A stretch of DNA of 64,000 nucleotides from ATM1 sp003577165 (GTDB taxonomy: Bacteria > Armatimonadota > Fimbriimonadia > Fimbriimonadales > ATM1). The translations under genes and the position numbers were made by a program. The stretch is taken from assembly GCA_030263715.1 (NCBI GenBank), contig SZPM01000011.1:11565-75564 (forward strand). The letters are read 5' to 3'. The stretch's first letter is position 1, and each line of letters begins with the position of its first letter. Below the pieces are notes generated by a model. That model saw only the letters and a list, made by a program, of their open reading frames with translations, had not been told where the DNA came from and ran no database searches. Of the stretch, positions 48,780-57,112 are shown in pieces.

Positions 48780-49730
48780 GTGTCGGAATTGAGGTGGCAT
48801 CCGTTCCTTCGAGAGTGGGTCATCACGGCGACACACAGACTGGAAAGGACGTTCTTTCCCCCGGATGACTACTGTCCCCTTTGCCCGACGCGTTCCGCCG
48901 AAGTTCCGACGGAGATACCTCGCGAAGATTACGAGATCGCCGTCTTCGAAAATCGGTTCCCGAGCTTATGCATCCCACCACCCGAGCCGACGATTGAACC
49001 GTCGAACGTGGCCGACGTACGAGCGAGCGCAGGAATCTGCGAAGTCGTCTGCTACTCTTCTTCTCACACGGCTACTTTGGCGGACCTCTCTGTGGATCAG
49101 GTACGGCGACTCGTTCGAGTGTGGAAGGAGCGCTACTTGCGCCTCAGCGCAATGCCTGGAATCGAATACGTATACATTTTTGAAAACAAAGGCAAGGAAA
49201 TTGGAGTCACGCTTTCCCACCCGCACGGTCAGATCTACGCATATCCGTTCGTTCCGAGAGTGATCCAGAATCGCTTGGACGCTGAGCGAGAGCACGGTCT
49301 TTCAACGGGTCGTCGGCTGATTGACGATTGGATTGCGGACGAGATCGCGGATGGACGACGCATCGTATATGAAACACCGCGCTGGATTTGCATCGTCCCT
49401 CTGTTCGCCCGATACCCTTACGAAGTTCACGTTGCGCCGAAGTTCGGAGCGAGCGACATGCGAGCGCTGGACGACGCGGCCCTCGACGGGTTAGCAGACG
49501 CCGTGCAGACTGTCGCCAGGAAGTACGACCGGCTGTTCGGCTTCTCCATGCCCTACATCATGAGCGTCTTCCAGTTCCATGCCGACTACTCTGGGCTGGT
49601 CGTCGAGTTCACGCCCCCTTATCGCACAGCCGACAAACTCAAGTATTTGGCCGGGAGCGAAGCCGGCTGCGGCGTGTTCATCAACGACACCTTGCCGGAA
49701 GAGACGGCCGAAGAGTTGCGTCTCGTCTGA
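48780..49730 (+). CDS. galT: Galactose-1-phosphate uridylyltransferase
   Basis: GalT swaps UMP between UDP-glucose and galactose-1-phosphate in the Leloir pathway. The 316-residue protein starts at GTG 48780 (VSELRWHPFLREWVITATHRLERTFF); the frame upstream to 48666 overlaps a region without homology-like sequence. The zinc-site cysteines are in CPLCP, and the catalytic histidine is in LSHPHGQIYAYPF (HPHxQ). VHVAPKFGASDMRALDD and the closing GFSMPYIMSVFQFHADYSG are family blocks. No galK or galE is nearby. Confidence 0.9.
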   Translation: MSELRWHPFLREWVITATHRLERTFFPPDDYCPLCPTRSAEVPTEIPREDYEIAVFENRFPSLCIPPPEPTIEPSNVADVRASAGICEVVCYSSSHTATLADLSVDQVRRLVRVWKERYLRLSAMPGIEYVYIFENKGKEIGVTLSHPHGQIYAYPFVPRVIQNRLDAEREHGLSTGRRLIDDWIADEIADGRRIVYETPRWICIVPLFARYPYEVHVAPKFGASDMRALDDAALDGLADAVQTVARKYDRLFGFSMPYIMSVFQFHADYSGLVVEFTPPYRTADKLKYLAGSEAGCGVFINDTLPEETAEELRLV

Positions 49731-49871
49731 CCCCCCAAATCTAAGAGTTTCCTTGAGGTTCGCTCGTCACGGCCTCCGGTTCTTTCGACGCAAAGCCGAC
49801 CATCAGGAAGGGATGCGTGCGCGGTTTGCCGCTCACGGGCTGCGAACGCCTCGCGCGCGCCCGGAGGTTGT

Positions 49872-50591
49872 ATGGTTCGAGCCGCTCTTGCTCTTTGCGC
49901 ACTGTCACTGACCGCCGTCAACGCCTTTGGAGTGGTGGCAAACAACTCATTGCGTCGGCTCCATCCGTCAATTCAGAGACACCTTTCGCGCGCCGCGGAA
50001 GAGATCTCTTCCGGGAACGACGAGCGGGGCGTTGTGCTGGCCCGAGCGGCCATGGTTCCACGCCAGATCCGAGTGTCGTTCTCATTCAATGGCGTCCGTT
50101 CGTCCCGGAAGGGAATGCTCCTCGAGCAGGGAAGGCGGGCCCTCAAGAGTTGGAACGACGCGATCGGAGCGGAGGCGTTTGTCGAGGCTTCCGGACGGGC
50201 CGACATCCGCGTTATTTTCCAGTCCGAGGTCTACCAGGGCTCCCGCCGAGTCGCGGGCCTGACTTCCGTAAGCCGAGGCTACAACAGCCGGGGTGACAGT
50301 TGGGTGGCAGGAGAGGTCGCCATCTCGGACCGAGGCGTGAACGGAGCGGAGCTGACTGGAGCGCAGGTCAGGAAGATCCTCATGCACGAATTCGGACACG
50401 TCGCCGGCCTCGACGATGTGGGCAGTTCCTCCAAAACCATGGGGAGCGTCCGCAGCGACGAGAGACATGTCGAAGTGGACGAGGAGTCGAAGGCGGCGTT
50501 GCGGACGCTGCAGGCGACCACCGAGGCTCTCCTGAGCACCGCGAGCGCGCCCACGAGCCGGGCGCCCGTCATCTTCAAGTTCCCGAACTAG
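49872..50591 (+). CDS. Secreted matrixin-like metalloprotease with HExxHxxGxxD motif
   Basis: The 239-residue protein has a signal peptide (MVRAALALCALSLTAVNAFG), a propeptide-like helical stretch, and a protease domain. The zinc motif is LMHEFGHVAGLDDVGSSSKTMGS near residue 175: HExxHxxGxxD, with Asp in place of the third His as in snapalysin-like enzymes, and a Met-turn Met about ten residues on. The start has GGAGG at a spacing of 5. The substrate is unknown. It is followed by a convergent DinB gene whose stop overlaps it by 4 bases. Confidence 0.8.
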   Translation: MVRAALALCALSLTAVNAFGVVANNSLRRLHPSIQRHLSRAAEEISSGNDERGVVLARAAMVPRQIRVSFSFNGVRSSRKGMLLEQGRRALKSWNDAIGAEAFVEASGRADIRVIFQSEVYQGSRRVAGLTSVSRGYNSRGDSWVAGEVAISDRGVNGAELTGAQVRKILMHEFGHVAGLDDVGSSSKTMGSVRSDERHVEVDEESKAALRTLQATTEALLSTASAPTSRAPVIFKFPN

Positions 50592-51073
50592 GACGGGAAT
50601 TCCGGATGCTGCGTCAGCAGAACGATCTGGCCGGTGTGATAGCCTGCGTGCTGGGCTAAGCGAGCCAGGCCTGCAAGCCCGTCCACCGGATCACCAATCG
50701 GTGAGATCAGCGAGGCTGCTAATTGCTCCTGCGACGGTGCCGTGATGATGGGCCGGATCAGAGATCCTGAGTAGTCCAAGGCGTCCCTCACGCTCGAGAC
50801 GGTGATTTCCTCATCCGAGAACTCAAAGGGTCCCTCGGCAAGAAAGCCGCCGAAGACGGCACGCTCTAACCGATCGGCAACCGGGCTCGGGGCGAGGCCC
50901 GCAGAGAGCCGCGTTGCCCAGTAACACTCAGCTCCGGCGACGTGGAGGGCGTACTCGCCGGCACTGTGTCCCGTGGGGAAGGGGCGGAAGCGGAGTTGCG
51001 CGTCGCTCAGGCCATCCAGGACGTCCGCCAACCTTTTGCGCGTGAACTGCCAGACGACGCCGAGTGGATACAT
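50588..51073 (-). CDS. DinB-family protein (YfiT/DinB four-helix)
   Basis: The 161-residue protein starts at the ATG at 51071-51073 (MYPLGVVWQFTRKRLADVLDGLSDAQLRFRP) and is a four-helix DinB fold. Likely metal-binding His residues are in GEYALHVAGAECYWATRL and HAGYHTGQIVLLTQ. Family members include thiol-dependent transferases and stress proteins; this one cannot be assigned further. The frame continuing upstream to 52063 is antisense to the glucose dehydrogenase and is rejected. Confidence 0.85.
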   Translation of the reverse strand: MYPLGVVWQFTRKRLADVLDGLSDAQLRFRPFPTGHSAGEYALHVAGAECYWATRLSAGLAPSPVADRLERAVFGGFLAEGPFEFSDEEITVSSVRDALDYSGSLIRPIITAPSQEQLAASLISPIGDPVDGLAGLARLAQHAGYHTGQIVLLTQHPEFPS

Positions 51074-51175
51074 GAATCTACGGTACCCCAGTAATTTGGC
51101 GGGTGTCGGTTCACGCAATCGTGTGTTATTCTGAGGTTGATATTTGCCCGGGTGGCGGGCAGAAGGGAGAACAAG

Positions 51176-52888
51176 ATGGATAGGTTCAAATCGAGCCGAC
51201 TGGCGCTCAGCGTGATCTTCGCTTGCTTCGTTGCGACGCAGGCGGCAAGCCAGACGATCAACCTTGCCTCGTACTTCGTGGAGTTGTACACGACGGGGCT
51301 TTCGTTCCCGACGACCATGTGCAACATCGGTCCGAACGAGTGGCTCGTCTGCGAGAAGAACACGGGCCAGGTGGAACGCGTTCTTAACGGGTCCATGGTC
51401 GGAGTTGCGCTCGACCTCGCGGTTTCGAACAACAGCGAGCGGGGTTTGCTGGGAATCACCAAGCACCCGAACTTCGCGAGCAACGGGTTCATCTATCTGT
51501 ACTATTCCCGCGCGACAGTAGACGGAGGCACCTGGCTCGACAATCGTGTCGAGCGATTCGTCTACAGCGGCGGCTCGCTGACGTTCAACCAAACGATCAT
51601 CATCTTTCCGTCCGACGCGTCGCAGGCGAACGGCGCCAACCATGACGGCGGAATTATCGAGTTCGGACCTGACGGGAAGTTGTACGTCATTACCGGCGAC
51701 CTGAACCGAGGACGGTTCGCGAATCCGCGGATCGAGCAAAACACGAGCACTGTTGCCGTTGCAGGGGTGGGAGGAATTCATCGGCTGAACGATGACGGGA
51801 CGATTCCTGCGGACAACCCGTTCATCGGTCACGCGGACCCGAGGATCCAGGGGCTGTTTGCATACGGGATTCGCAACTCCTTCGGGTTGACCTTCGATCC
51901 CTTCACCAACAGGCTTTGGATTACCGAAAACGGCCCAAACGTCTACGACGAAGTGAACTACTGTCCGATGGGGTTCAACTCGGGTTGGCTCAAGATTATG
52001 GGCCCCGACTCGCGAAACGCAACTTACTCGGAGAATGGAAACACTGCATACGATGCGAGTCAATTGACCGTTTTAGGTGGTTCGGCCTATCGTGATCCGG
52101 AGTTCAGCTGGCTTGCTCCCATCGGCGTCACGGCCATTCTCTTCGCGCGAGGGCTTAAGTTCGAGGAAGGGGACAGAGGCAATGTCTTTATCGGCGCGAA
52201 CAACACAGGCCAAATCTACTACTTCAATATGAACGCGACGCGGGATGGGTTCATCCTGGGCGGATCGCTGAGCGACAAGGTTGCAGACACGACAACGGAA
52301 CGCAACATGAACGCGATCGGCACCGGGTGGGGCGTGACGACGGACATGAAGATCGGCGCGGACGGATACCTGTATATCACGCACTTCACGAACGGCAGCG
52401 TGTATCGCGTGCGACCGGTATCAGAAGAGTGCGGACCCGACCTCCTTACTCTATTGCGCGGCAACTACGTGTCCGGCGACCTTGCGGCGACCCACTTTGC
52501 AGACGATGTTCGCTACGTTGCGTCGAAGGGGATCGCTTTCGGGACTCAAGATCCGCCGATCCAAGTTCAGGTTGAGGCGACTGCTCCGGTCGCGTCCACC
52601 CTGGAACTGCAGTTCAAGTTCGAAGGGTCTGTCAATTCCGTGAATCTGCAGCAGACGATCGAACTTTTCAACTGGACGACAAATCAGTTCGAGGTCATGG
52701 ACCAGCGAGCCGCGACTTTGACGGATTCAGCGGTGGACATCGTCGAGCCGACGAACCCCAACCGGTTCATTCGTGCGTCCGACCGGAGAATGCGGGCGAA
52801 GATCAGCTACAGGGCCACAGGCATAGTGTCCAGTTCGATCTGGCAGGCGCGGATCGACCGGGCCACGTTCAAGGTTCAGGTCCTGTAG
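51176..52888 (+). CDS. Secreted glucose/sorbosone dehydrogenase-like beta-propeller protein, copy 1
   Basis: The 570-residue protein has a signal peptide (MDRFKSSRLALSVIFACFVATQAASQ) and a six-bladed propeller of the PQQ-dependent glucose/sorbosone dehydrogenase (GSDH) type: ERGLLGITKHPNFASNGFIYLYYS, FGPDGKLYVITGDLNRG, and GLFAYGIRNSFGLTFDPFTNRLWITENGPN. A separate C-terminal domain of about 120 residues follows (VNLQQTIELFNWTTNQFEVMD to WQARIDRATFKVQV). The ribosome site is GAAGGGAGAAC. A paralogue follows directly. PQQ use is not shown. Confidence 0.87.
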   Translation: MDRFKSSRLALSVIFACFVATQAASQTINLASYFVELYTTGLSFPTTMCNIGPNEWLVCEKNTGQVERVLNGSMVGVALDLAVSNNSERGLLGITKHPNFASNGFIYLYYSRATVDGGTWLDNRVERFVYSGGSLTFNQTIIIFPSDASQANGANHDGGIIEFGPDGKLYVITGDLNRGRFANPRIEQNTSTVAVAGVGGIHRLNDDGTIPADNPFIGHADPRIQGLFAYGIRNSFGLTFDPFTNRLWITENGPNVYDEVNYCPMGFNSGWLKIMGPDSRNATYSENGNTAYDASQLTVLGGSAYRDPEFSWLAPIGVTAILFARGLKFEEGDRGNVFIGANNTGQIYYFNMNATRDGFILGGSLSDKVADTTTERNMNAIGTGWGVTTDMKIGADGYLYITHFTNGSVYRVRPVSEECGPDLLTLLRGNYVSGDLAATHFADDVRYVASKGIAFGTQDPPIQVQVEATAPVASTLELQFKFEGSVNSVNLQQTIELFNWTTNQFEVMDQRAATLTDSAVDIVEPTNPNRFIRASDRRMRAKISYRATGIVSSSIWQARIDRATFKVQVL

Positions 52889-52895
52889 AAATTCG

Positions 52896-52926
52896 GCGGC
52901 CGAAGAAAAATGAATTCTTCGGCCGC
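52896..52926 (+). terminator. Hairpin between the two dehydrogenase paralogues
   Basis: A perfect 12-bp stem (GCGGCCGAAGAA 52896-52907 with its complement 52915-52926) and a 7-base loop start 7 bases after the stop of copy 1. It could end or slow transcription before copy 2. The apparent ATG of copy 2 at 52910 lies in the loop, so the true start is further on. Confidence 0.65.
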
Positions 52927-53017
52927 TGGCTTTCCCCAGTGTGCGGGGAAGGTGCATATTGATAGAGCGCGGAGCGAGGTGATGCTGTCGCGACTCAAAC
53001 ATGAGAGGATGATCGGA

Positions 53018-54736
53018 ATGGTGAAAATTCGGTCGAGAATCTCGCGAGGGCTCCTGACGGCCGCCCTTGCCGGCGCTGTTTGCTTCCAGGGCCACGCCCA
53101 GACGATAACCTTGCCGGGGTACTTCGTCGAACTCGTTGTGGGCGGACTGACCTTTCCGACACAGCACTGCTTCGTCGGACCCGGGGAGATCCTTGTCGGC
53201 GAGAAGAACTCCGGGATCGTAAAGCGGATCGTCAACGGCGCAATCGTCGGCAATGCGCTGGACCTGGCAGTTGCAAACAACAGCGAACGCGGGCTGCTCG
53301 GTATTGTCGCTCACCCCAATGTCAGCACCAACGGGTATGTCTACATCTTCTACTCAAAGGCTGACGTCGATGGCGGCACGTGGATTGATAATCGCGTCGA
53401 ACGATTCACTTACAACGGCCAGACGCTTGCGTTTGATTCGCTGATCTTCTCGATCCCGTTCGATGCATCGCAACAGAATGGGCCGTACCACGACGGCGGA
53501 ATGCTCGCATTCGGTCCGGACGGGAAGCTCTACGTGACCTCCGGCGACCTTAATCGGGGTAGGTTCGGCAATCCGAGGATCGAACAGAACACCGGATCGT
53601 CGTCGTCGGCAGGCACAGGCGCGATCTACCGACTGAACGACGATGGCTCGGTCCCGGCCGACAACCCTTTCGCCTGGCATGGCGATCCGAGGGTTCAGAA
53701 AATATGCGTATACGGGGTGCGCAACTCCTATGGGATCGCCTTTGATTCGATCACATCGAGCCTGTGGTTCACCGAGAACGGCCCGGATAAATTCGATGAG
53801 ATCAACCTTGCGACTCTGGGCATGAACTCCGGCTGGCTCAAGATCATGGGGCCAGACGACCGAGAAGCGACGTATGCGGAGAACAACTTCACGGCGTACG
53901 ATGCGGAAGATCTGATCATGCTTCAGGGGGCCGTATATCGCGATCCGAAGTTCAGTTACTACCACCCCAACGGGATCACCGACCTCGCATTTGCAAACAG
54001 CATTAAGTACGACCCTACTGTGCGCGGCAATCTATTTGTGGGCGACGTCAATTCAAGTTGGCTCTACTATTTCGTTATGAACCAGAGCCGTGACGAGTTC
54101 GTTCTTTCGGGCGCGCTGGCGGATAAGGTTGCCGATGACCTCAACGAGCGCGCTTTAACTGCCGTCGGTAGTGATTGGGGGATGATCGTTGACATTGGCA
54201 TGGGCCCGGATGGCTATTTGTACACAGTGTCATTCTCGTCGGGGAAGATCCACAGGATTCGGCCTGCCCTCGACGAAACTGCCCCGACGACGATCATGCT
54301 CGTGCGTGGCAATTTCGTTTCCGGATCACTGCCCGACGTTCACTTCTCGGACGATCTGCGATACGTGGGGTCTCGAGGAATTACCTTCTCGACGCAGGAC
54401 CCACCACTTCAGATTCAGTTTGAAGCCAATGCGGTGACGGCGACGACGAACGAACTGCAGTTCCACCTGGAAGCCTCCGTGAGCTCCGTGAACCTGCAGC
54501 AGACGATCGAACTCTTCAACTGGTCTACCGGGCTCTACGAAACTGTGGACGTAAGAAGCGCAACCGTGTCCGATGCGACCGTTGATGTCGCAGTCACCGC
54601 GAACGCGGCCCGTTTTATTCGCGCAGGGGACGCCTTGATGAGGGCAAAAGTGAGTTACAAAGCGGTTGGCCCGGTCTCTGTTGGCCAATGGCAGGCGAGG
54701 ATCGACCGCGCGACCTGGCACGTGCGCGTCCAGTAA
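53018..54736 (+). CDS. Secreted glucose/sorbosone dehydrogenase-like protein, copy 2
   Basis: The protein (572 residues from the ATG at 53018) is a clear paralogue of the upstream gene, block for block: ERGLLGIVAHPNVSTNGYVYIFYSKA, FGPDGKLYVTSGDLNRGRFG, YGVRNSYGIAFDSITSSLWFTENGPD, and the same C-terminal domain (VNLQQTIELFNWSTGLYETVD to WQARIDRATWHVRVQ). The signal peptide is MVKIRSRISRGLLTAALAGAVCFQGHAQ. GAGAGG lies 9 bases before this ATG; an ATG at 53009 is the alternative. The two copies imply a tandem duplication with later divergence. Confidence 0.86.
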   Translation: MVKIRSRISRGLLTAALAGAVCFQGHAQTITLPGYFVELVVGGLTFPTQHCFVGPGEILVGEKNSGIVKRIVNGAIVGNALDLAVANNSERGLLGIVAHPNVSTNGYVYIFYSKADVDGGTWIDNRVERFTYNGQTLAFDSLIFSIPFDASQQNGPYHDGGMLAFGPDGKLYVTSGDLNRGRFGNPRIEQNTGSSSSAGTGAIYRLNDDGSVPADNPFAWHGDPRVQKICVYGVRNSYGIAFDSITSSLWFTENGPDKFDEINLATLGMNSGWLKIMGPDDREATYAENNFTAYDAEDLIMLQGAVYRDPKFSYYHPNGITDLAFANSIKYDPTVRGNLFVGDVNSSWLYYFVMNQSRDEFVLSGALADKVADDLNERALTAVGSDWGMIVDIGMGPDGYLYTVSFSSGKIHRIRPALDETAPTTIMLVRGNFVSGSLPDVHFSDDLRYVGSRGITFSTQDPPLQIQFEANAVTATTNELQFHLEASVSSVNLQQTIELFNWSTGLYETVDVRSATVSDATVDVAVTANAARFIRAGDALMRAKVSYKAVGPVSVGQWQARIDRATWHVRVQ

Positions 54737-54745
54737 GCAATCCGC

Positions 54746-55678
54746 TTATCTCGAGAACAGACTGCGCAGGAAGAAGGCGAGATTCGCAGGCCTCTCTGCG
54801 AGTCTGCGAGTGAAGTAGGGATACCAACTGTCTCCGTACGGGCAGTAGACCCGCACGATGCGCCCTTCGCGCTTGAGGTCTCGCTGAAGCCGTCGCGCGA
54901 TTCCGTACAGCATTTGAAACTCGAATCGGCCCGGACCGACGGCATTGGCGTCGGCGTAATCCGCAATGGCGCGTGCGAGTGTGGCGTCATGGGTCGCGAA
55001 GGCTGGAAAGATCCCGTCGAGGGCGAGCCTTTGAGCGTATTGCAGGTAGGCCGCGTCCACTTCGCTCTTCTTCTGCAGGGCAACTGCCGGTGGTTCAAGA
55101 TACGCGCCCTTCACGAGCCGAACGCGTATGCGCCTCGCGATCGCCCAGTCAAGGTCAGTCGCCGTTCTGTGGAGCATGGCTTGCAGAACGATTCCGACGT
55201 TTCTGTGTTTGCAGAAGGCAGCTTCCGCGAGTTCGAGGGTTGCATCCACGGTCGAACTCGATTCCATGTCGATGCGCACGAAGATGCGGTACTTTTCTGC
55301 GGCTTCAAGGAGCCGGATCAAGCGTCTGCCACATCCCTGAAAGTCGGCCAGTAACCCCAACTGCGACAACTTGATCGAGATGTTGATGTTCTCCGGTTGC
55401 CAGCCCCCCCGGTGCGGACTCGCTGCGATCGCGTCTACGACTCGGAGGTACTCCGCGAGCGCGGCGTCCGCCTCTTCTGGGTTCGTGGTGTCTTCCCCCA
55501 GGAAGTCGAGACTCGTCTTATATCCCGACTCGACAAGGCCCTCGACGATCGGCATCGCCTCGTCCAGGCAGTTTCCCGCAATGAATCGCCGGACGACCCG
55601 CTTGGTGAGGGAAGAGTTTCGAACGAAGTTCTCGATGAGTCGGCGTTTCGCAACGGAGAGGATTACGTTTCGCAGCAT
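54746..55678 (-). CDS. Proline dehydrogenase (monofunctional)
   Basis: The 310-residue FAD enzyme oxidises proline to pyrroline-5-carboxylate. The barrel motifs are GWQPENINISIKLSQLGLL, FVRIDMESSSTVDATLELAE, VRLVKGAYLEPPAVALQKKSEVD and, at the end, VYCPYGDSWYPYFTRRLAERPANLAFFLRSLF. It lacks the aldehyde-dehydrogenase half of bifunctional PutA. No P5C dehydrogenase is in the window. It converges with copy 2 of the dehydrogenase, 9 bases apart. Confidence 0.93.
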   Translation of the reverse strand: MLRNVILSVAKRRLIENFVRNSSLTKRVVRRFIAGNCLDEAMPIVEGLVESGYKTSLDFLGEDTTNPEEADAALAEYLRVVDAIAASPHRGGWQPENINISIKLSQLGLLADFQGCGRRLIRLLEAAEKYRIFVRIDMESSSTVDATLELAEAAFCKHRNVGIVLQAMLHRTATDLDWAIARRIRVRLVKGAYLEPPAVALQKKSEVDAAYLQYAQRLALDGIFPAFATHDATLARAIADYADANAVGPGRFEFQMLYGIARRLQRDLKREGRIVRVYCPYGDSWYPYFTRRLAERPANLAFFLRSLFSR

Positions 55679-55708
55679 TGCGGGCGGGCGAATACTACCC
55701 GCACCAAA

Positions 55709-56935
55709 TTAGCGCTTCCCGACGTACTTCTGGCGCGTGATGCCGCCGCGGTTTGCGAGCGTGAGCGCGCTTCCGGGGACCGTGATCAACTGAGCGCCTG
55801 GGTAGTAGGCGGCGAGGATCTGCTTGTAGTCCTGACCCGCTTTCGCTCGGCCGACCGCTCCGGCCTGGCACATCCCGACCCCATGGCCCCACCCCCGGCC
55901 CCGGAGTTTCCAACCGTCGGGAGTTCGTTCGAGGGTGAAGAACGTCGATCGAAGGACGTTTACGCCGAGGGCGGCCCGGAGGGAAGTGGCGGGAATCCTC
56001 CGGTCGCTGACGGGGCCGACGACGACCACAGCGGCAACACGTCCGCTCTCTGTCGTGCCGTCGATTCGAAGATCAGTGACGGGGCCGGTAAACAGGCCCG
56101 CCTTCTGTAGGAGGTCGGAAACCTGCACCTGCGTGAAGGATGCCTCCCACTCGAAGTACTTCGCCCCCGTCGCAAAAGGCCTGCCTGATTCGTCCACGTC
56201 CGGTACCGACCTCAGGTACGGGACTTCCGAGCCGAACGCCTCGCGTGCAGAAGCGGTCACTCCGCCACTCACCGTGGCATAGAGAGCGCTGATTGGTCGG
56301 CCGTCGAAGATCAGGATTTGATTCGCCGTCTGGCGCACGGCTTCGTTCGTTCGCTCTGCCTCGGCTGTTGCGCCTCGGTAGGTTTGGGCTCGCGTGTTGT
56401 CCACCAGGTCGCAGCCCTCCTTCACGAAGTCGCCAATGCGGCTCAGGGCATACGTCCGGGCCGCCACCGCCTGGGCTTTGAGCGCTTCGAGCGGGTTCGA
56501 GGCCCCCAGTTCGCAGGGCAGAACGCCCGTAAGGTAGGCCTCAAGCGGCAGTTCGTTTACAGGCCAAATCCGGCTGCCGCGTATGGACAGTTGAATCCAG
56601 CCTCGGTACTCCCGGGTGCTGGAGGGGCCGACCACCTTGAGGGTGGGCCCTTCTGCGCTGAAGTAAAGCGCCGGAGCGCTGAGGCGGCCCACTTGAAGCG
56701 AGCCTGCATCGAGGCGCACCTTCGCCGCCTCGCCGGCTTCCCACTCGGCCAGGACCTTGTGGGAATCGGGATCGAACGCTGCGAAAGGGGTCGAGGAGGT
56801 GAGGGTGACTTCCTGGGCGACGCCGAGGGACTCGAGGCCGACCCGAATCAGTTGAACTCGGTCCGCCGCGCGAACTCCGGCTACGGCAGACGAAGCAGCG
56901 GCCAAGCATCCGAGGGCCAGACAAGGAACGCGCAT
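55709..56935 (-). CDS. SpoIID/LytB-domain secreted protein
   Basis: The 408-residue protein has a signal peptide (MRVPCLALGCLAAASSAVAGVRA), an N-terminal beta-rich part, and a SpoIID-like domain: LPLEAYLTGVLPCELGASNPLEALKAQAVAARTYAL and, at the end, LRGRGWGHGVGMCQAGAVGRAK. SpoIID enzymes are lytic transglycosylases on denuded glycan in spore-formers; such domains occur in many non-spore-formers, and I do not infer sporulation. It is divergent from rpoB with a 177-base gap. Confidence 0.88.
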   Translation of the reverse strand: MRVPCLALGCLAAASSAVAGVRAADRVQLIRVGLESLGVAQEVTLTSSTPFAAFDPDSHKVLAEWEAGEAAKVRLDAGSLQVGRLSAPALYFSAEGPTLKVVGPSSTREYRGWIQLSIRGSRIWPVNELPLEAYLTGVLPCELGASNPLEALKAQAVAARTYALSRIGDFVKEGCDLVDNTRAQTYRGATAEAERTNEAVRQTANQILIFDGRPISALYATVSGGVTASAREAFGSEVPYLRSVPDVDESGRPFATGAKYFEWEASFTQVQVSDLLQKAGLFTGPVTDLRIDGTTESGRVAAVVVVGPVSDRRIPATSLRAALGVNVLRSTFFTLERTPDGWKLRGRGWGHGVGMCQAGAVGRAKAGQDYKQILAAYYPGAQLITVPGSALTLANRGGITRQKYVGKR

Positions 56936-57049
56936 GTCGTCAGGGAGATTATGAGCCGGTCAAAGGGCCTCTTTCAGGGTCGGCTGTCGGGAAGTCCGGG
57001 CGCACCGGACAAAGTAATGGGCATATACGGACGATTTGAGGCGAAAACC

Positions 57050-57079
57050 TTGACCCGACAGGGTGCGGCGAGGTAGGCT
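57050..57079 (+). promoter_or_regulatory. Candidate rpoB promoter
   Basis: TTGACC (57050-57055) and TAGGCT (57074-57079) are separated by 18 bases and lie 34 bases before the rpoB ATG, a plausible sigma-70-type promoter with a good -35 and a weak -10. The ribosome site GGAGG (57103-57107) is 5 bases before the ATG. Confidence 0.5.
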
Positions 57080-57112
57080 CACAGTTTGTCGCTACCTTGC
57101 CCGGAGGTCTGA

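Noticed and set aside
55709..56935. SpoIID-domain gene as evidence for sporulation
   Set aside because: SpoIID/LytB domains are widespread in non-spore-formers, and no other sporulation genes are in the window.
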